DNA of 64,000 nt from Rheinheimera sp. EpRS3 (GTDB taxonomy: Bacteria; Pseudomonadota; Gammaproteobacteria; Enterobacterales; Alteromonadaceae), in assembly GCF_001513785.1 (NCBI RefSeq), contig NZ_LNQS01000010.1:434001-498000 (forward strand), read 5' to 3'. The notes beneath the pieces were generated by a model that worked only from the letters and a program-made list of their open reading frames with translations, was not told the DNA's origin and ran no database searches. Numbering within the stretch: position 1 is the first letter of the stretch; the number at the start of each line of letters is the position of its first letter. The position numbers and the translations under genes were made by a program. Positions 8,122 to 16,865 of the stretch are shown here, piece by piece.

Positions 8122-10101
8122 TTACGCTTTAGTTACAGATTGTTTGGCACGGCGGTAACCGGTGGCTTTAGCGCTGGCCGGTTTGGTGGCTTTTTTCCGG
8201 CCCCAGCGTTTGGTTTTGCCTTGCGGTAAACCGGACGGCGTCACCGTTGCCACTTGGCTAATAAGCTGGCCAAGCTCGGTTTGCAGCGGCTGCATAAAAG
8301 CCTGATAGCTGGTTTCACGCTGGCAAATGCGGCTTAGCTCAGCCTCCCAGCGGGCGGTCATATCGGGCAAACTAGCCTGTGGCGGCAGGGCCTGAATTAA
8401 CGCGGTGCCGGTATCGGTAGCGCGAATTTGCTTACCCTGGCGCTGCAAAAAGCCGCGCTTAAATAACAGTTCAATAATACCGGCTCGGGTGGCTTCAGTA
8501 CCCAGGCCATCGGTCTCGCGCAATACCGCTTTAATAGCCGGATCACTGACATAACGGCTGATACCTGTCATAGCCGCCAGTAAAGTGGCATCGGTAAAAG
8601 GTTGTGGCGGCTGGGTGTGTTTTTCCAGCAACTGCGCGTCGTAACAATCTAATTGCTGGCCTTTATGCAGTTGCGGCAGGCTATGCAGGATCAACTCATT
8701 GTCTGGCTGGCTTTTTTGGGCTGCGTCCTGGTTACTGCCAGAGCGGTATAACTGCTTCCAGCCGGCAGATAACTCGGTGTTAGCTTTTGCACGAAATAAA
8801 CCGCCGGCAATAGTCAGTTCAACCAGCGTTTCGCTGTAGCAATAGGCCGGGTAAAACTGCGCCAGATACTGGCGGGCAATCAGGTAATACAGCTGTTTTT
8901 CTGCCTGGGTTAAGCCGGTAAACGCCTGGCGTTTTTCTGTCGGAATAATAGCGTGGTGCGCCTCAACTTTGCTATCGTTCCAGGCTTTGCTTACCAGTGC
9001 CATATCGGCCTGCTGTACAGCAGCACTAAGCTGGCTGTCATTAGCCGCGATTGCGGCGGTTACCGCAGCAGCCCGGCTTAGCTGCCCGCGTGGCAAGTGC
9101 CGGCTATCCGAGCGCGGATAAGTAATAAGCTTGTGTCGTTCATACAACTGCTGGCAATTATCCAGTACTTGCTGTGCTGTCATGCCGTAGCGTTTGGCAG
9201 CGTCAATTTGCAACGCCGACAAGTTATAAGGCAGCGGTGCTGGCTGTTTACGCTCTTTTTGTTCAACTTTAGTTACCAGTGCCGGCTGGCCGGTAATTTT
9301 TTGCTGTACTTTTTCAGCTAACGCTTTTAACAGCACCCGGCCATCTTCATCCTGCCAGGGAGCGCAGGCCTCGCTGGGTTGCCACATTGCGCTAAAACGT
9401 TGTTTGTCGCTGGTTTCAACCTCTGCCAGCACCTGATAAAACGGCTTTGTGACAAAACTGGCAATATCCTGATCCCGCCGTACTACCAGCCCCAGTAATG
9501 GCGTTTGCACCCGGCCAACAGATAACACGCCCTGATAACCGGCTTTTTGCCCCTGCAAGGTGTAAGCCCGTGTCATATTTAAACCATACAGCCAGTCGGC
9601 GCGGCTGCGTGCCAGTGCTGAGGTAGACAAGGGTACAAAATCTTTATTTGATTGTAGCTGTGCCAGCGCCCGCTTTACTGCCGGTGGGTTTAAATCGCTG
9701 ATCAGCAGGCGCTGCGTTGCCGCCAGTTTGTTACCGCTAACGCCGCAGTAAGCCAGCACTTCGTCTACCAGCAACTGGCCTTCGCGGTCAGGATCGCCGG
9801 CATGCACCAGCTGATCAGCCTGTTTAATCAGTTTTGTTAATATACTTAACTGGCTTGCGGCAGACTTTCTTACTTTTAACTGCCATTTATCGGGGATTAT
9901 CGGCAATTGTGCGATTTGCCAGCGCTTATACTCCGGGTGATAATCTTCCGGTTCGGCCTGCTCCAGCAAATGGCCCACACACCAGCTGACAACATCGCCA
10001 TTAGCCAGCCGGATAAAACCGTTATCTTTGTGTTGTGGTTTGGGCAATACTGCGGCTATCGCCCGGCCTAAACTGGGTTTTTCTGCGATATAAAGGATCA
10101 T
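8122..10101 (-). CDS. topB: DNA topoisomerase III
   Basis: This is a type IA topoisomerase that relaxes and decatenates DNA using a single-strand break. The N-terminal Toprim domain has AEKPSLGRAI and the acidic HAGDPDREGQ motif. The active-site tyrosine lies in ITYPRSDSRHLP. The C-terminus is a lysine-rich tail (about the last 30 residues) suited to DNA contact. A GTG three codons upstream (10110) is also open, but AGG at 8 nt spacing supports the ATG at 10101, giving MILYIAEKPS and 659 residues. Length is normal for TopB. It appears monocistronic. Confidence 0.93.
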   Translation of the reverse strand: MILYIAEKPSLGRAIAAVLPKPQHKDNGFIRLANGDVVSWCVGHLLEQAEPEDYHPEYKRWQIAQLPIIPDKWQLKVRKSAASQLSILTKLIKQADQLVHAGDPDREGQLLVDEVLAYCGVSGNKLAATQRLLISDLNPPAVKRALAQLQSNKDFVPLSTSALARSRADWLYGLNMTRAYTLQGQKAGYQGVLSVGRVQTPLLGLVVRRDQDIASFVTKPFYQVLAEVETSDKQRFSAMWQPSEACAPWQDEDGRVLLKALAEKVQQKITGQPALVTKVEQKERKQPAPLPYNLSALQIDAAKRYGMTAQQVLDNCQQLYERHKLITYPRSDSRHLPRGQLSRAAAVTAAIAANDSQLSAAVQQADMALVSKAWNDSKVEAHHAIIPTEKRQAFTGLTQAEKQLYYLIARQYLAQFYPAYCYSETLVELTIAGGLFRAKANTELSAGWKQLYRSGSNQDAAQKSQPDNELILHSLPQLHKGQQLDCYDAQLLEKHTQPPQPFTDATLLAAMTGISRYVSDPAIKAVLRETDGLGTEATRAGIIELLFKRGFLQRQGKQIRATDTGTALIQALPPQASLPDMTARWEAELSRICQRETSYQAFMQPLQTELGQLISQVATVTPSGLPQGKTKRWGRKKATKPASAKATGYRRAKQSVTKA

Positions 10102-10178
10102 AGCCAACACCTAACTGTTTTTATATACAGTAATTTAGCCAGTTAAACGCCGTGATGCAAATAAAATGTAATAAAAAT

Positions 10179-10206
10179 TTGGTTTTAACGGAAAAGTGCA
10201 TAGAAT
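10179..10206 (+). promoter_or_regulatory. Candidate sigma70 promoter of the KfrA-like gene
   Basis: TTGGTT and TAGAAT are separated by 16 bp, ending about 70 nt before the start codon of the coiled-coil gene. The boxes are moderately close to consensus. Confidence 0.4.
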
Positions 10207-10276
10207 ACTGATCTTTGTAGCGTTGACCTACGATATTTCTTTGTACTTCCACCCCAGGCAGTCGGATAAGTAAACT

Positions 10277-11974
10277 ATGACGCAATATAGTGACGTTAAG
10301 AAAATCTGTGATGAGTTACAGAAAACAGGTAAGCCGGTTTCCCTGGATTATTTAATTTCCCAAGTGCCCGGTGCGCAGGCCAGCCTGGTGGTGCACTATC
10401 AAAAATGGCGGAATGAACAAGCCAACCGGGCGCCGGTGCAAACATCTGCTGAAAGCCTGTTTAGCCCTGAGTTTGTTGCCGCATTTCAACACGAAGCAGA
10501 GCTGCGCGCCAAACAACATACCGATCAGCTTAACCAACAATTACAACAGGCGATGCAGGCCGAAGTGCTGGCGGCAGAACACAACCGCGAACTACAGCAA
10601 GAACTACAACAACTGCAGCACCGTAAAGCCGAGCTTGAAACCAGCCAACAACAGCAGCAACAGCAACTTAGCACTCAGGCAGAAAAATATGCTGCCCTGA
10701 CCGAAGAGCGCGACCAGGCCCTTAAGCTAACCCAAAAGCAGCAGCAAGAGCTGACTGACGCCCGGCAACAGTCTGAAACGTTACAAGCCACGCTGGCAAT
10801 GGCGCAACAGGAAGCCGAAACTATTCAGTTAAAAGTCATTGGCCTGCAACAAGCGCAGGATGAACTGGAAGAACAACTACAACACGAACAACAGCGTAAC
10901 CAGCAAAAACTGCAACAGTTACAGGCCGAACTGGCTGCCGCCGAACAAGAACTTGAGCCACTGCAAAGCAAGGCCAAAGCAGCCGAACAAACCGAGCAGC
11001 AGTTAGAAGCGGTACAGCAATCAGAGGCCAAAATAAAAACCGCGCTGGAAGCGGCGCAGCAAGCCAATAAAAAGGCGCTGCAAGATTTGCAAACCCGCGA
11101 TCACGACGTAACCGAACTGCAAGCGATGCTGGAAGAGTTTGAAAACAAACTGCACCAGGCCACCAAAACGGAAACCCAGGCTGTCGCCCTGACCAAACGC
11201 TTACAGGCACAGTTAAACCAGTTGCAACAAACAGCAACCGAGCAAGGCACAACAACCAACGATAGCGTAGTGGCTGAGCAACAAGCAGCCCTGCTGGCCG
11301 AGCGCGACGCTGCTCAGGCGCAACTGACTAAACTGCAGCAGCATTCTGAAACATTAATTGCAGAGCGTAATGACGCCCTGGCGAAACTGGAGCAGGCACA
11401 AGCGCAACTCAACGCAGCACTCAGTGTACAGCCTGCCGCAGCTGAAATGTCTGCACAGCAGATAGCCGAACAGGAAAAACTGCAGCAACAACTCAGCGCC
11501 TATGAAAAACAGTTGTCAGCCCTGCAAAAAGAACGTGAAACCGCGCAGCGTGAAGTAGCCGAGCAACGTGACGCTGCGCAAAAAGTGCAGCAACAGTTGG
11601 ATGCCATGCAACAGGCTCAAGTGAGTGATGAAGCCGATGACACCGATATTCATGCCACGGTGGCACAGCTTAAAGCCAACAATGCCATGCTAAAAGAGCA
11701 AAGCGCTATTACCGCCGGCCATCAGGCCGAACAGCGCGAAACCATTAAGCAACTGCGTGAAGAACTGCAGCAGCAGCGCGATATGGTGCACGATATGCAA
11801 ATAGAACAGGAAAAACTGCAGAAACAAAAAAATCAGCTTGAACAACAAGTTAGCTTTGTTAAAGATAACGCCGCCGCCACTATTGAGCGCTTAACCCGTT
11901 ACCGCGAGCAAGCGCAGGAAAAAATAGAAAAGCTGGAGAAAAAACTGGGTGTGAATAAAGCATCAGACGCTTAA
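10277..11974 (+). CDS. KfrA-like DNA-binding coiled-coil protein
   Basis: The 565-aa protein has an N-terminal domain (about residues 1-110) matching the KfrA_N plasmid-replication-region DNA-binding domain, with YSDVKKICDELQ and LVVHYQKWRNEQ segments. About 430 residues of almost unbroken Gln/Glu/Lys-rich coiled coil follow. KfrA on IncP/IncU plasmids is an autoregulator and a partition-associated filament-former; chromosomal homologues are uncharacterised. The long coiled coil suggests an SMC-like or scaffolding role near the nucleoid, which is inference. It ends 11 nt from the convergent histidine kinase gene. The coiled-coil repeats create long antisense open frames that are not genes. 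Confidence 0.85.
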   Translation: MTQYSDVKKICDELQKTGKPVSLDYLISQVPGAQASLVVHYQKWRNEQANRAPVQTSAESLFSPEFVAAFQHEAELRAKQHTDQLNQQLQQAMQAEVLAAEHNRELQQELQQLQHRKAELETSQQQQQQQLSTQAEKYAALTEERDQALKLTQKQQQELTDARQQSETLQATLAMAQQEAETIQLKVIGLQQAQDELEEQLQHEQQRNQQKLQQLQAELAAAEQELEPLQSKAKAAEQTEQQLEAVQQSEAKIKTALEAAQQANKKALQDLQTRDHDVTELQAMLEEFENKLHQATKTETQAVALTKRLQAQLNQLQQTATEQGTTTNDSVVAEQQAALLAERDAAQAQLTKLQQHSETLIAERNDALAKLEQAQAQLNAALSVQPAAAEMSAQQIAEQEKLQQQLSAYEKQLSALQKERETAQREVAEQRDAAQKVQQQLDAMQQAQVSDEADDTDIHATVAQLKANNAMLKEQSAITAGHQAEQRETIKQLREELQQQRDMVHDMQIEQEKLQKQKNQLEQQVSFVKDNAAATIERLTRYREQAQEKIEKLEKKLGVNKASDA

Positions 11975-11985
11975 TAACGCCGCAC

Positions 11986-13305
11986 TTACTGCGCAAAGCT
12001 AATACGGAAACAGCTGCCGGGCGCCTCACCCGGCACGTAGTTTAACTGCGCATCCTGCACCTGCAATAACGCCCGCGATAAACTTAAACCAATACCGGAA
12101 CCCGTTTGTTTAGTGGTAAAAAACGGAATAAATATCTGCTGCGACACCGCCGCACTAATCCCCGGCCCACTGTCGGCAATATCCAGTTGCCAGCGCTGCT
12201 GAGTGTCTGGTTGCAGGCTTAGGGTTAACTGTTTTTGTGTTACTCCTGTCATGGCATCTATGGCATTTTGTAGCAGGTTAATTAATACCTGCTCCATTAA
12301 TGCTTCATCCAGCCACAGCATGGCCTGTGCCGGTAAGTTGGTATGCAGCTGTATACCTTGCTGTGCCAATGCACCGCGCTGTAACGCCAAGCAATTATGA
12401 ATAATTGCCACCAGATCGGTATGCTCTAACCGGGGTTGTACCGGTTGGCTTAACTGTTTAAACGACTGAATAAAACCCGCCAGGTGCTGACCACGGCGGT
12501 TAATAGTGCTAAGGGCTTCATCAAGATCAGCATGGTCGCTGTGGTTTAACACCGTATCTGCCGCTGGCAGAATTTGCCGGCAGCTTTGCGCCAGCGACGC
12601 CATCGGCGTGACCGAGTTGGCTATTTCGTGTGTCAGTACCCTTGTCATCTGCTGATAGGCCTGCACTTCCTGCTGCAACAAGGCCTGATGAATGCTTTGT
12701 AAGGTTACCAGTTTACGCAACTGGCCCTGAATACGGGTGCACACTATGCTCAGCGCCAGCCGGTCAGTATAGCCCGGCTGTTGCCACTGTAACTGGCCCT
12801 GATAATGCGTACTGGTTTGGCTGAGTATAGCCGCCAGTTGCTGTAAGTTAGTATCGTCAAACCGGCCCTGTTGCAGCTGTTGCCACTGCGACGCAGACAA
12901 CAAGCGCTGCGTTGCCGGGTTAGCCTGCAACAACTGGCCGTTATCGGCAAACTCCAGCACAGCAATATCCAGTTGGCTCAGCAGCGTTTGCAGATACTGC
13001 GCCCGGGCTTCTGCCTGCTGGCGGCTACTGCTGAGTTGTTGCTGTACCTGTGCCAGCAAAGCTTGTAAAGCGCTTTGGCCCCGCAGTGTCAGTGATGTAT
13101 CCTGATTGGCCAGCGCTTTTAATACCAGCGCGGTCTGATGCTGCTGCCTGCGGTTGTGCCGCCAGATAAGCACCGCGCACAACAGCGCTGTCAGGCTCAG
13201 CATAACAGCCAGCGCCGAAGGCCCGGCCAGCCACTGCAAGCAGGCTAACATCAGCAACAGGGTGTAACCGCCCAGCAATAACACTAAACGCATATTAAAG
13301 CCCAT
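11986..13305 (-). CDS. Sensor histidine kinase (NtrY/NtrB-like)
   Basis: Two N-terminal membrane helices (about residues 5-50) with almost no periplasmic loop are followed by a PAS-like region, a HisKA H-box (LTHEIANSVTPMA) and an HATPase domain with N-box LLQNAIDA, G1 DSGPGI and G2 GSGIGLSLS. It should phosphorylate the sigma54-type regulator encoded just upstream. The start at 13305 overlaps the regulator stop by 11 nt and has GGA five nt upstream; an ATG four codons later (13293) is also possible. The lack of a large sensor loop suggests detection in or near the membrane, consistent with control of the efflux operon next door. Confidence 0.88.
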   Translation of the reverse strand: MGFNMRLVLLLGGYTLLLMLACLQWLAGPSALAVMLSLTALLCAVLIWRHNRRQQHQTALVLKALANQDTSLTLRGQSALQALLAQVQQQLSSSRQQAEARAQYLQTLLSQLDIAVLEFADNGQLLQANPATQRLLSASQWQQLQQGRFDDTNLQQLAAILSQTSTHYQGQLQWQQPGYTDRLALSIVCTRIQGQLRKLVTLQSIHQALLQQEVQAYQQMTRVLTHEIANSVTPMASLAQSCRQILPAADTVLNHSDHADLDEALSTINRRGQHLAGFIQSFKQLSQPVQPRLEHTDLVAIIHNCLALQRGALAQQGIQLHTNLPAQAMLWLDEALMEQVLINLLQNAIDAMTGVTQKQLTLSLQPDTQQRWQLDIADSGPGISAAVSQQIFIPFFTTKQTGSGIGLSLSRALLQVQDAQLNYVPGEAPGSCFRISFAQ

Positions 13306-14659
13306 ATTTTTCCAGCCGCCGGTACAAGGCACCACGGGTTAAACCCAGTGCTTTGGCGGCCTGGCTAACATTGCCCTGATAATACTGCAGCGCCTGGCGG
13401 ATCGTTTTTTCTTCAACAAAATCAAGAAAAAAGTCGTTATCGGCAGCGTTCACTGCACTGTCGGAAGCCGCTACCGTTGCTGCTGGCAACTGGCTGAAAT
13501 CCAGTGTACTGCCGTCGGCCAATACCACGGCACGCTCTACCGCGTGTGCCAACTGGCGCACATTGCCCGGCCAGTCGTACTGCTGCAGCTTATGTTTATC
13601 ACTGCTACTGATCTGTAAAGCATCGCGTTGGTATTTCTGGCTGTAATGCTGCAGATACCAGTCCAGCAACTGTGCAATATCGCTTTTGCGCGCCCGCAGC
13701 GGCGGCAGCACAATTTCTACGGTATTAATGCGGTACAACAGATCCTGGCGAAAGGCGCCTTCCGCAACCGCCTGATATAAGTCTTCATTGGTGGCACACA
13801 CCAGGCGGATATCCACCGCCACACTCTGGCTGCCACCTACCGGCACCACAGTGCGGCTTTGCAACGCAGTTAACAGCTTGGCCTGCTGTGCCAACGGCAG
13901 GTTGCCCAGTTCGTCCAGCAACAGGGTACCGCCGCTGGCCTGCACAAAACGTCCGGCGTAGTCGCTTTTGGCATCGGTAAAGGCGCCCTTTTTATGGCCG
14001 AATAACTCACTTTCCAGCAAGCTGCTGCTTAAACTGCCCATATCAACGCTTACCAATGGTGCAGCAGCACGCTGCGATGCCTGATGAATAGCCTGCGCCA
14101 CCAGGGCTTTACCGGTACCGCTTTCCCCCAGCAGTAATACGTTGGCATCGGTTTTTGCTACTTTTTCAATGGTGCGTAACACCTGCTGCATAGCGGGGCT
14201 GTCGCCCAGCAGCGGAATCGCCCCTGCACCGGCGGCGGTCTTGCTGTTTGCTGCGCCATTGTGGCCAAGTTGGTGTTGCTGCAATAATGCCTGCTGCAGC
14301 GCCTCCAGCAACTGTTCATTTTGCCAGGGCTTGGCAATAAAATTAGCCGCACCCAGCTGCATGGCACGCACCGCCAGCGGCAGGGCGGCGTAGGCGGTCA
14401 TCATCACTACTTTTAAGCCGGGCCGGGCTTTTAATACCTGTTTTAAATAAAACAAACCTTCTTCGCCACTTTGCGTATCGCGGCTGAAATTCATATCCAG
14501 CAACAACAGATCAAACGGCTGGCTGCCAAGCATACTTTGCAGTTGCGCCGGCTCATGCAGCGTAACCACCTGGGCAAAGTGTTGTTTTAAAAAAATCCGG
14601 CTGGCGGTAAGAATGTCGTGGTTATCATCCAGTACCAGCACATTAAATGGCTGCTTCAT
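13295..14659 (-). CDS. Sigma54-dependent response regulator, NtrC family
   Basis: The 454-aa protein has a receiver domain (acidic D11-D12, phospho-acceptor D55, K110), an AAA+ domain with Walker A GESGTGKA (178-185), and a C-terminal Fis-type HTH (about 415-454). The sigma54-contact loop reads GAFTDA (225-230) in place of GAFTGA; this variant occurs naturally in related regulators, so activation of sigma54 is still expected. It is co-transcribed with the histidine kinase. A -24/-12 promoter and an upstream palindrome lie in the divergent intergenic region, so the MacAB-like operon is the likely target. Confidence 0.92.
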   Translation of the reverse strand: MKQPFNVLVLDDNHDILTASRIFLKQHFAQVVTLHEPAQLQSMLGSQPFDLLLLDMNFSRDTQSGEEGLFYLKQVLKARPGLKVVMMTAYAALPLAVRAMQLGAANFIAKPWQNEQLLEALQQALLQQHQLGHNGAANSKTAAGAGAIPLLGDSPAMQQVLRTIEKVAKTDANVLLLGESGTGKALVAQAIHQASQRAAAPLVSVDMGSLSSSLLESELFGHKKGAFTDAKSDYAGRFVQASGGTLLLDELGNLPLAQQAKLLTALQSRTVVPVGGSQSVAVDIRLVCATNEDLYQAVAEGAFRQDLLYRINTVEIVLPPLRARKSDIAQLLDWYLQHYSQKYQRDALQISSSDKHKLQQYDWPGNVRQLAHAVERAVVLADGSTLDFSQLPAATVAASDSAVNAADNDFFLDFVEEKTIRQALQYYQGNVSQAAKALGLTRGALYRRLEKYGL

Positions 14660-14753
14660 TACTACATCCTTGGGTTTATCTTTGCACCCTACCCGAAAAT
14701 ACCAGCGCCGCGCAACAGGCTTTTAAATCCAACAAGTTAGCGATTTTAATAGC

Positions 14754-14769
14754 TGTCCGTTAATGGACA
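14754..14769. promoter_or_regulatory. Candidate upstream activator site for the NtrC-type regulator
   Basis: TGTCCGTTAATGGACA has 5-bp perfect arms (TGTCC/GGACA). A weaker copy, TGTAC-N7-GGACA, follows at 14776-14792. They lie about 75-90 bp upstream of the -24/-12 element, the usual distance for sigma54 enhancers. The assignment to this regulator is by position. Confidence 0.5.
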
Positions 14770-14843
14770 CCTGGCTGTACCACCAGCGGACACCATCGCA
14801 ACCGAAAAAACTATAAAGTGTTGAATTTTAAATGTTTAGTGTT

Positions 14844-14858
14844 TGGCATGGCCTTTGC
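14844..14858 (+). promoter_or_regulatory. Sigma54 (-24/-12) promoter of the efflux operon
   Basis: TGGCATGGCCTTTGC matches the consensus TGGCACG-N4-TTGC with one mismatch and exact GG-to-GC spacing. It lies 45 nt before the adaptor gene start and faces it. A sigma54-type regulator is encoded divergently just upstream, which strengthens the call. Confidence 0.82.
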
Positions 14859-14902
14859 GTTAACAACACTAACTCGCATCGCTATTTTTTCGGAGCATAC
14901 AG

Positions 14903-16153
14903 ATGGACAAGAAGATAAGCCCCAGTGTCAAAGGTCGGCTGATAAAGCCTGCTGTTGTGTTTAGCTTGCTGGCCGCCACTGCCTGGTTTGGCACTAACTG
15001 GCAGGCCAGTGCGCAAATGTCGGTATTGCTGCCACTTAGCTCTGTCAGTACTGCCATAGTGCAACAGCAAAGCCTGCAGGAAAGCATAGCACTGCGCGCC
15101 AACGTACTGCCGCAGCACACGGTGTTTCTGGATGTGATTGAAGGCGGCCGGGTAGAGGAAAAACTGGCCGAACAAGGCCAGTTTGTTGAGCAGGGCCAGC
15201 CCCTGGTTAAGCTAAGCAACACTGCCTTGCAGCTGGATTTAATCAGCCGCGAAGCTCAGGTAACCGAGCAGATGAATTTTTTGCGCAACACGCAAATGAC
15301 GATAGAAACCAACCGGTTGAACCTGCAACGCGATGTGCTGGATATTGAGCATCAGATAACCACGCTAAGCCGTAATCTGGCCCAGAGCGAGCCACTGGTA
15401 AAAACCGGCGTGTTAGCCCAGGAACACCTGCTAAATCTGCAACAGGACTTACGCTACCAGCAGCAACGCTTACAACTGACAAAGCGGCAACAGCAGCAGG
15501 AAGAAGCCATCCGCCAGCAGCAACTTAGCCAGCTAAGCGAAAGCGTAGACATGCTGACAAAAAACCTGGAGTTTGCCCGGCAAAACGTACAAAACCTACT
15601 GGTGCGCGCACCGGTAAGCGGCTATTTAAGCGAGTTTAATGTAGAAGCCGGTGAATCACGCGCGCCGGGCAGCCGCATGGGCCAGATTGACCTGCCAGAG
15701 CGTTACAAGCTGGTGGCCAGCGTAGACGAATTTTACTTAAGCCGCGTTAGCACCGGTATGCAGGCAGTAGCCAGCCTGAACCAGCAGCAGTTGCCACTTA
15801 CCGTAAGCCGCATCGACAGCCGGGTGGTAAACAATCAGTTTCAGCTTGAATTTGCCCTGCCGGGCGAACACAGCGTAAAACGCGGCCAGTCGGTTAACCT
15901 GAACCTGCTGCTGGAGCAGCAGCAACAAACCGCACTGGTGCTGCCACGCGGCGCCTACTTAGCCGACAGCGCAGGCCAGTATGTGTATGTGCTGGACAGC
16001 CGCACCGCCATGGCGCGTAAGCAAGCCGTTACGCTGGGCAAACAAAGCGCCAACCAGATTGAAATTGTCAGCGGCCTTAATGCCGGTGATCAGGTGATTA
16101 TTTCCGGCTATCGCGAATTCCAGCAAGCCGATACTATTCAATTACAACAATAA
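14903..16153 (+). CDS. Periplasmic adaptor subunit of MacAB-like efflux system (HlyD/MFP family)
   Basis: The 416-aa membrane fusion protein has an N-terminal membrane anchor (about residues 13-33), a lipoyl half-motif, a long Gln-rich coiled-coil hairpin (about 110-230), the second lipoyl half (VRAPVSGYLSEFNVEAGE) and a beta-barrel region. It should connect the ABC permease to an outer-membrane TolC-type channel, which is not encoded here. It is first in a three-gene operon, 10 nt ahead of the ATPase gene. Transcription is expected from the -24/-12 promoter and so to depend on the divergent two-component system. The substrate is unknown. Confidence 0.9.
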   Translation: MDKKISPSVKGRLIKPAVVFSLLAATAWFGTNWQASAQMSVLLPLSSVSTAIVQQQSLQESIALRANVLPQHTVFLDVIEGGRVEEKLAEQGQFVEQGQPLVKLSNTALQLDLISREAQVTEQMNFLRNTQMTIETNRLNLQRDVLDIEHQITTLSRNLAQSEPLVKTGVLAQEHLLNLQQDLRYQQQRLQLTKRQQQQEEAIRQQQLSQLSESVDMLTKNLEFARQNVQNLLVRAPVSGYLSEFNVEAGESRAPGSRMGQIDLPERYKLVASVDEFYLSRVSTGMQAVASLNQQQLPLTVSRIDSRVVNNQFQLEFALPGEHSVKRGQSVNLNLLLEQQQQTALVLPRGAYLADSAGQYVYVLDSRTAMARKQAVTLGKQSANQIEIVSGLNAGDQVIISGYREFQQADTIQLQQ

Positions 16154-16163
16154 GGACAGCATC

Positions 16164-16865
16164 ATGATCCAGTTACAACAATTAAACCGGGTATTTCGCA
16201 CCAGCGAACTGGAAACTACCGCTCTGAACCAGATTGATTTACATATTCAGCAGGGCGATTTTGTGGCCATTATGGGCCCATCAGGCTGCGGTAAATCTAC
16301 CTTGCTAAGCATTTTAGGCATGCTGGACAGCCCCAGCTCAGGCGCCTATTTATTTCAGGGTACGGATATTGCCAATTACAGCGAAAAACAACTGGCACAA
16401 CTGCGCAAAACCCAGCTGGGCTTTGTGTTTCAAAGCTTTAACCTGATAGATGAGCTAACGGTATTTCAAAATGTTGAGCTGCCGCTGCAGTATCAGGGCG
16501 TGGCGGCCGGCGAGCGCAAGCAGCGGGTAGAGGCAATATTAAAACGTATGCAAATTGACCACCGCGCTGATCACCTGCCACTGCAGCTATCCGGTGGCCA
16601 GCAGCAGCGGGTGGCCGTGGCACGGGCGCTGGTAATTAACCCGGCGCTGATTTTAGCCGACGAACCTACCGGTAACCTGGACTCAAAAAACAGTGAAGAA
16701 GTGATGCAGATGCTGCGCCAGCTAAACCACGACGGCACCACAGTGGTGATGGTTACGCACTCTGAGCATGAATCACGCTACGCCAGCCGCATAGTGCGGA
16801 TGCTGGACGGCCAGATTATTACCGAGCGTGCCATGGAAGCAAAGATGGAGGCCAAATATGCGTAA
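16164..16865 (+). CDS. ABC transporter ATP-binding protein, MacB/LolD type
   Basis: This 233-aa ATPase carries Walker [10 protein letters not shown], the Q-loop [15 protein letters not shown], signature LSGGQQQR and Walker [14 protein letters not shown]. That subfamily serves FtsX-type permeases (LolD, MacB, FtsE). Its stop codon overlaps the start of the permease gene (ATGCGTAA), so the two are translationally coupled. Together with the adaptor and permease it forms a split MacAB-like machine that drives mechanotransmission across the periplasm and does not move substrate through the membrane itself. This mechanism is taken from the family. Confidence 0.92.
   Translation: MIQLQQLNRVFRTSELETTALNQIDLHIQQGDFVAIMGPSGCGKSTLLSILGMLDSPSSGAYLFQGTDIANYSEKQLAQLRKTQLGFVFQSFNLIDELTVFQNVELPLQYQGVAAGERKQRVEAILKRMQIDHRADHLPLQLSGGQQQRVAVARALVINPALILADEPTGNLDSKNSEEVMQMLRQLNHDGTTVVMVTHSEHESRYASRIVRMLDGQIITERAMEAKMEAKYA

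Noticed and set aside
10825-11255. Two long antisense open frames opposite the KfrA-like gene
   Set aside because: They are the complement of Gln/Glu-rich coiled-coil codons (CAG/CAA/GAA), which rarely give stops on the other strand. They are low-complexity and have no ribosome binding sites.
13295-14659. GAFTDA as a damaged sigma54-contact loop
   Set aside because: GAFTDA occurs naturally in this branch of regulators, and a good sigma54 promoter is adjacent, so the protein is likely functional.
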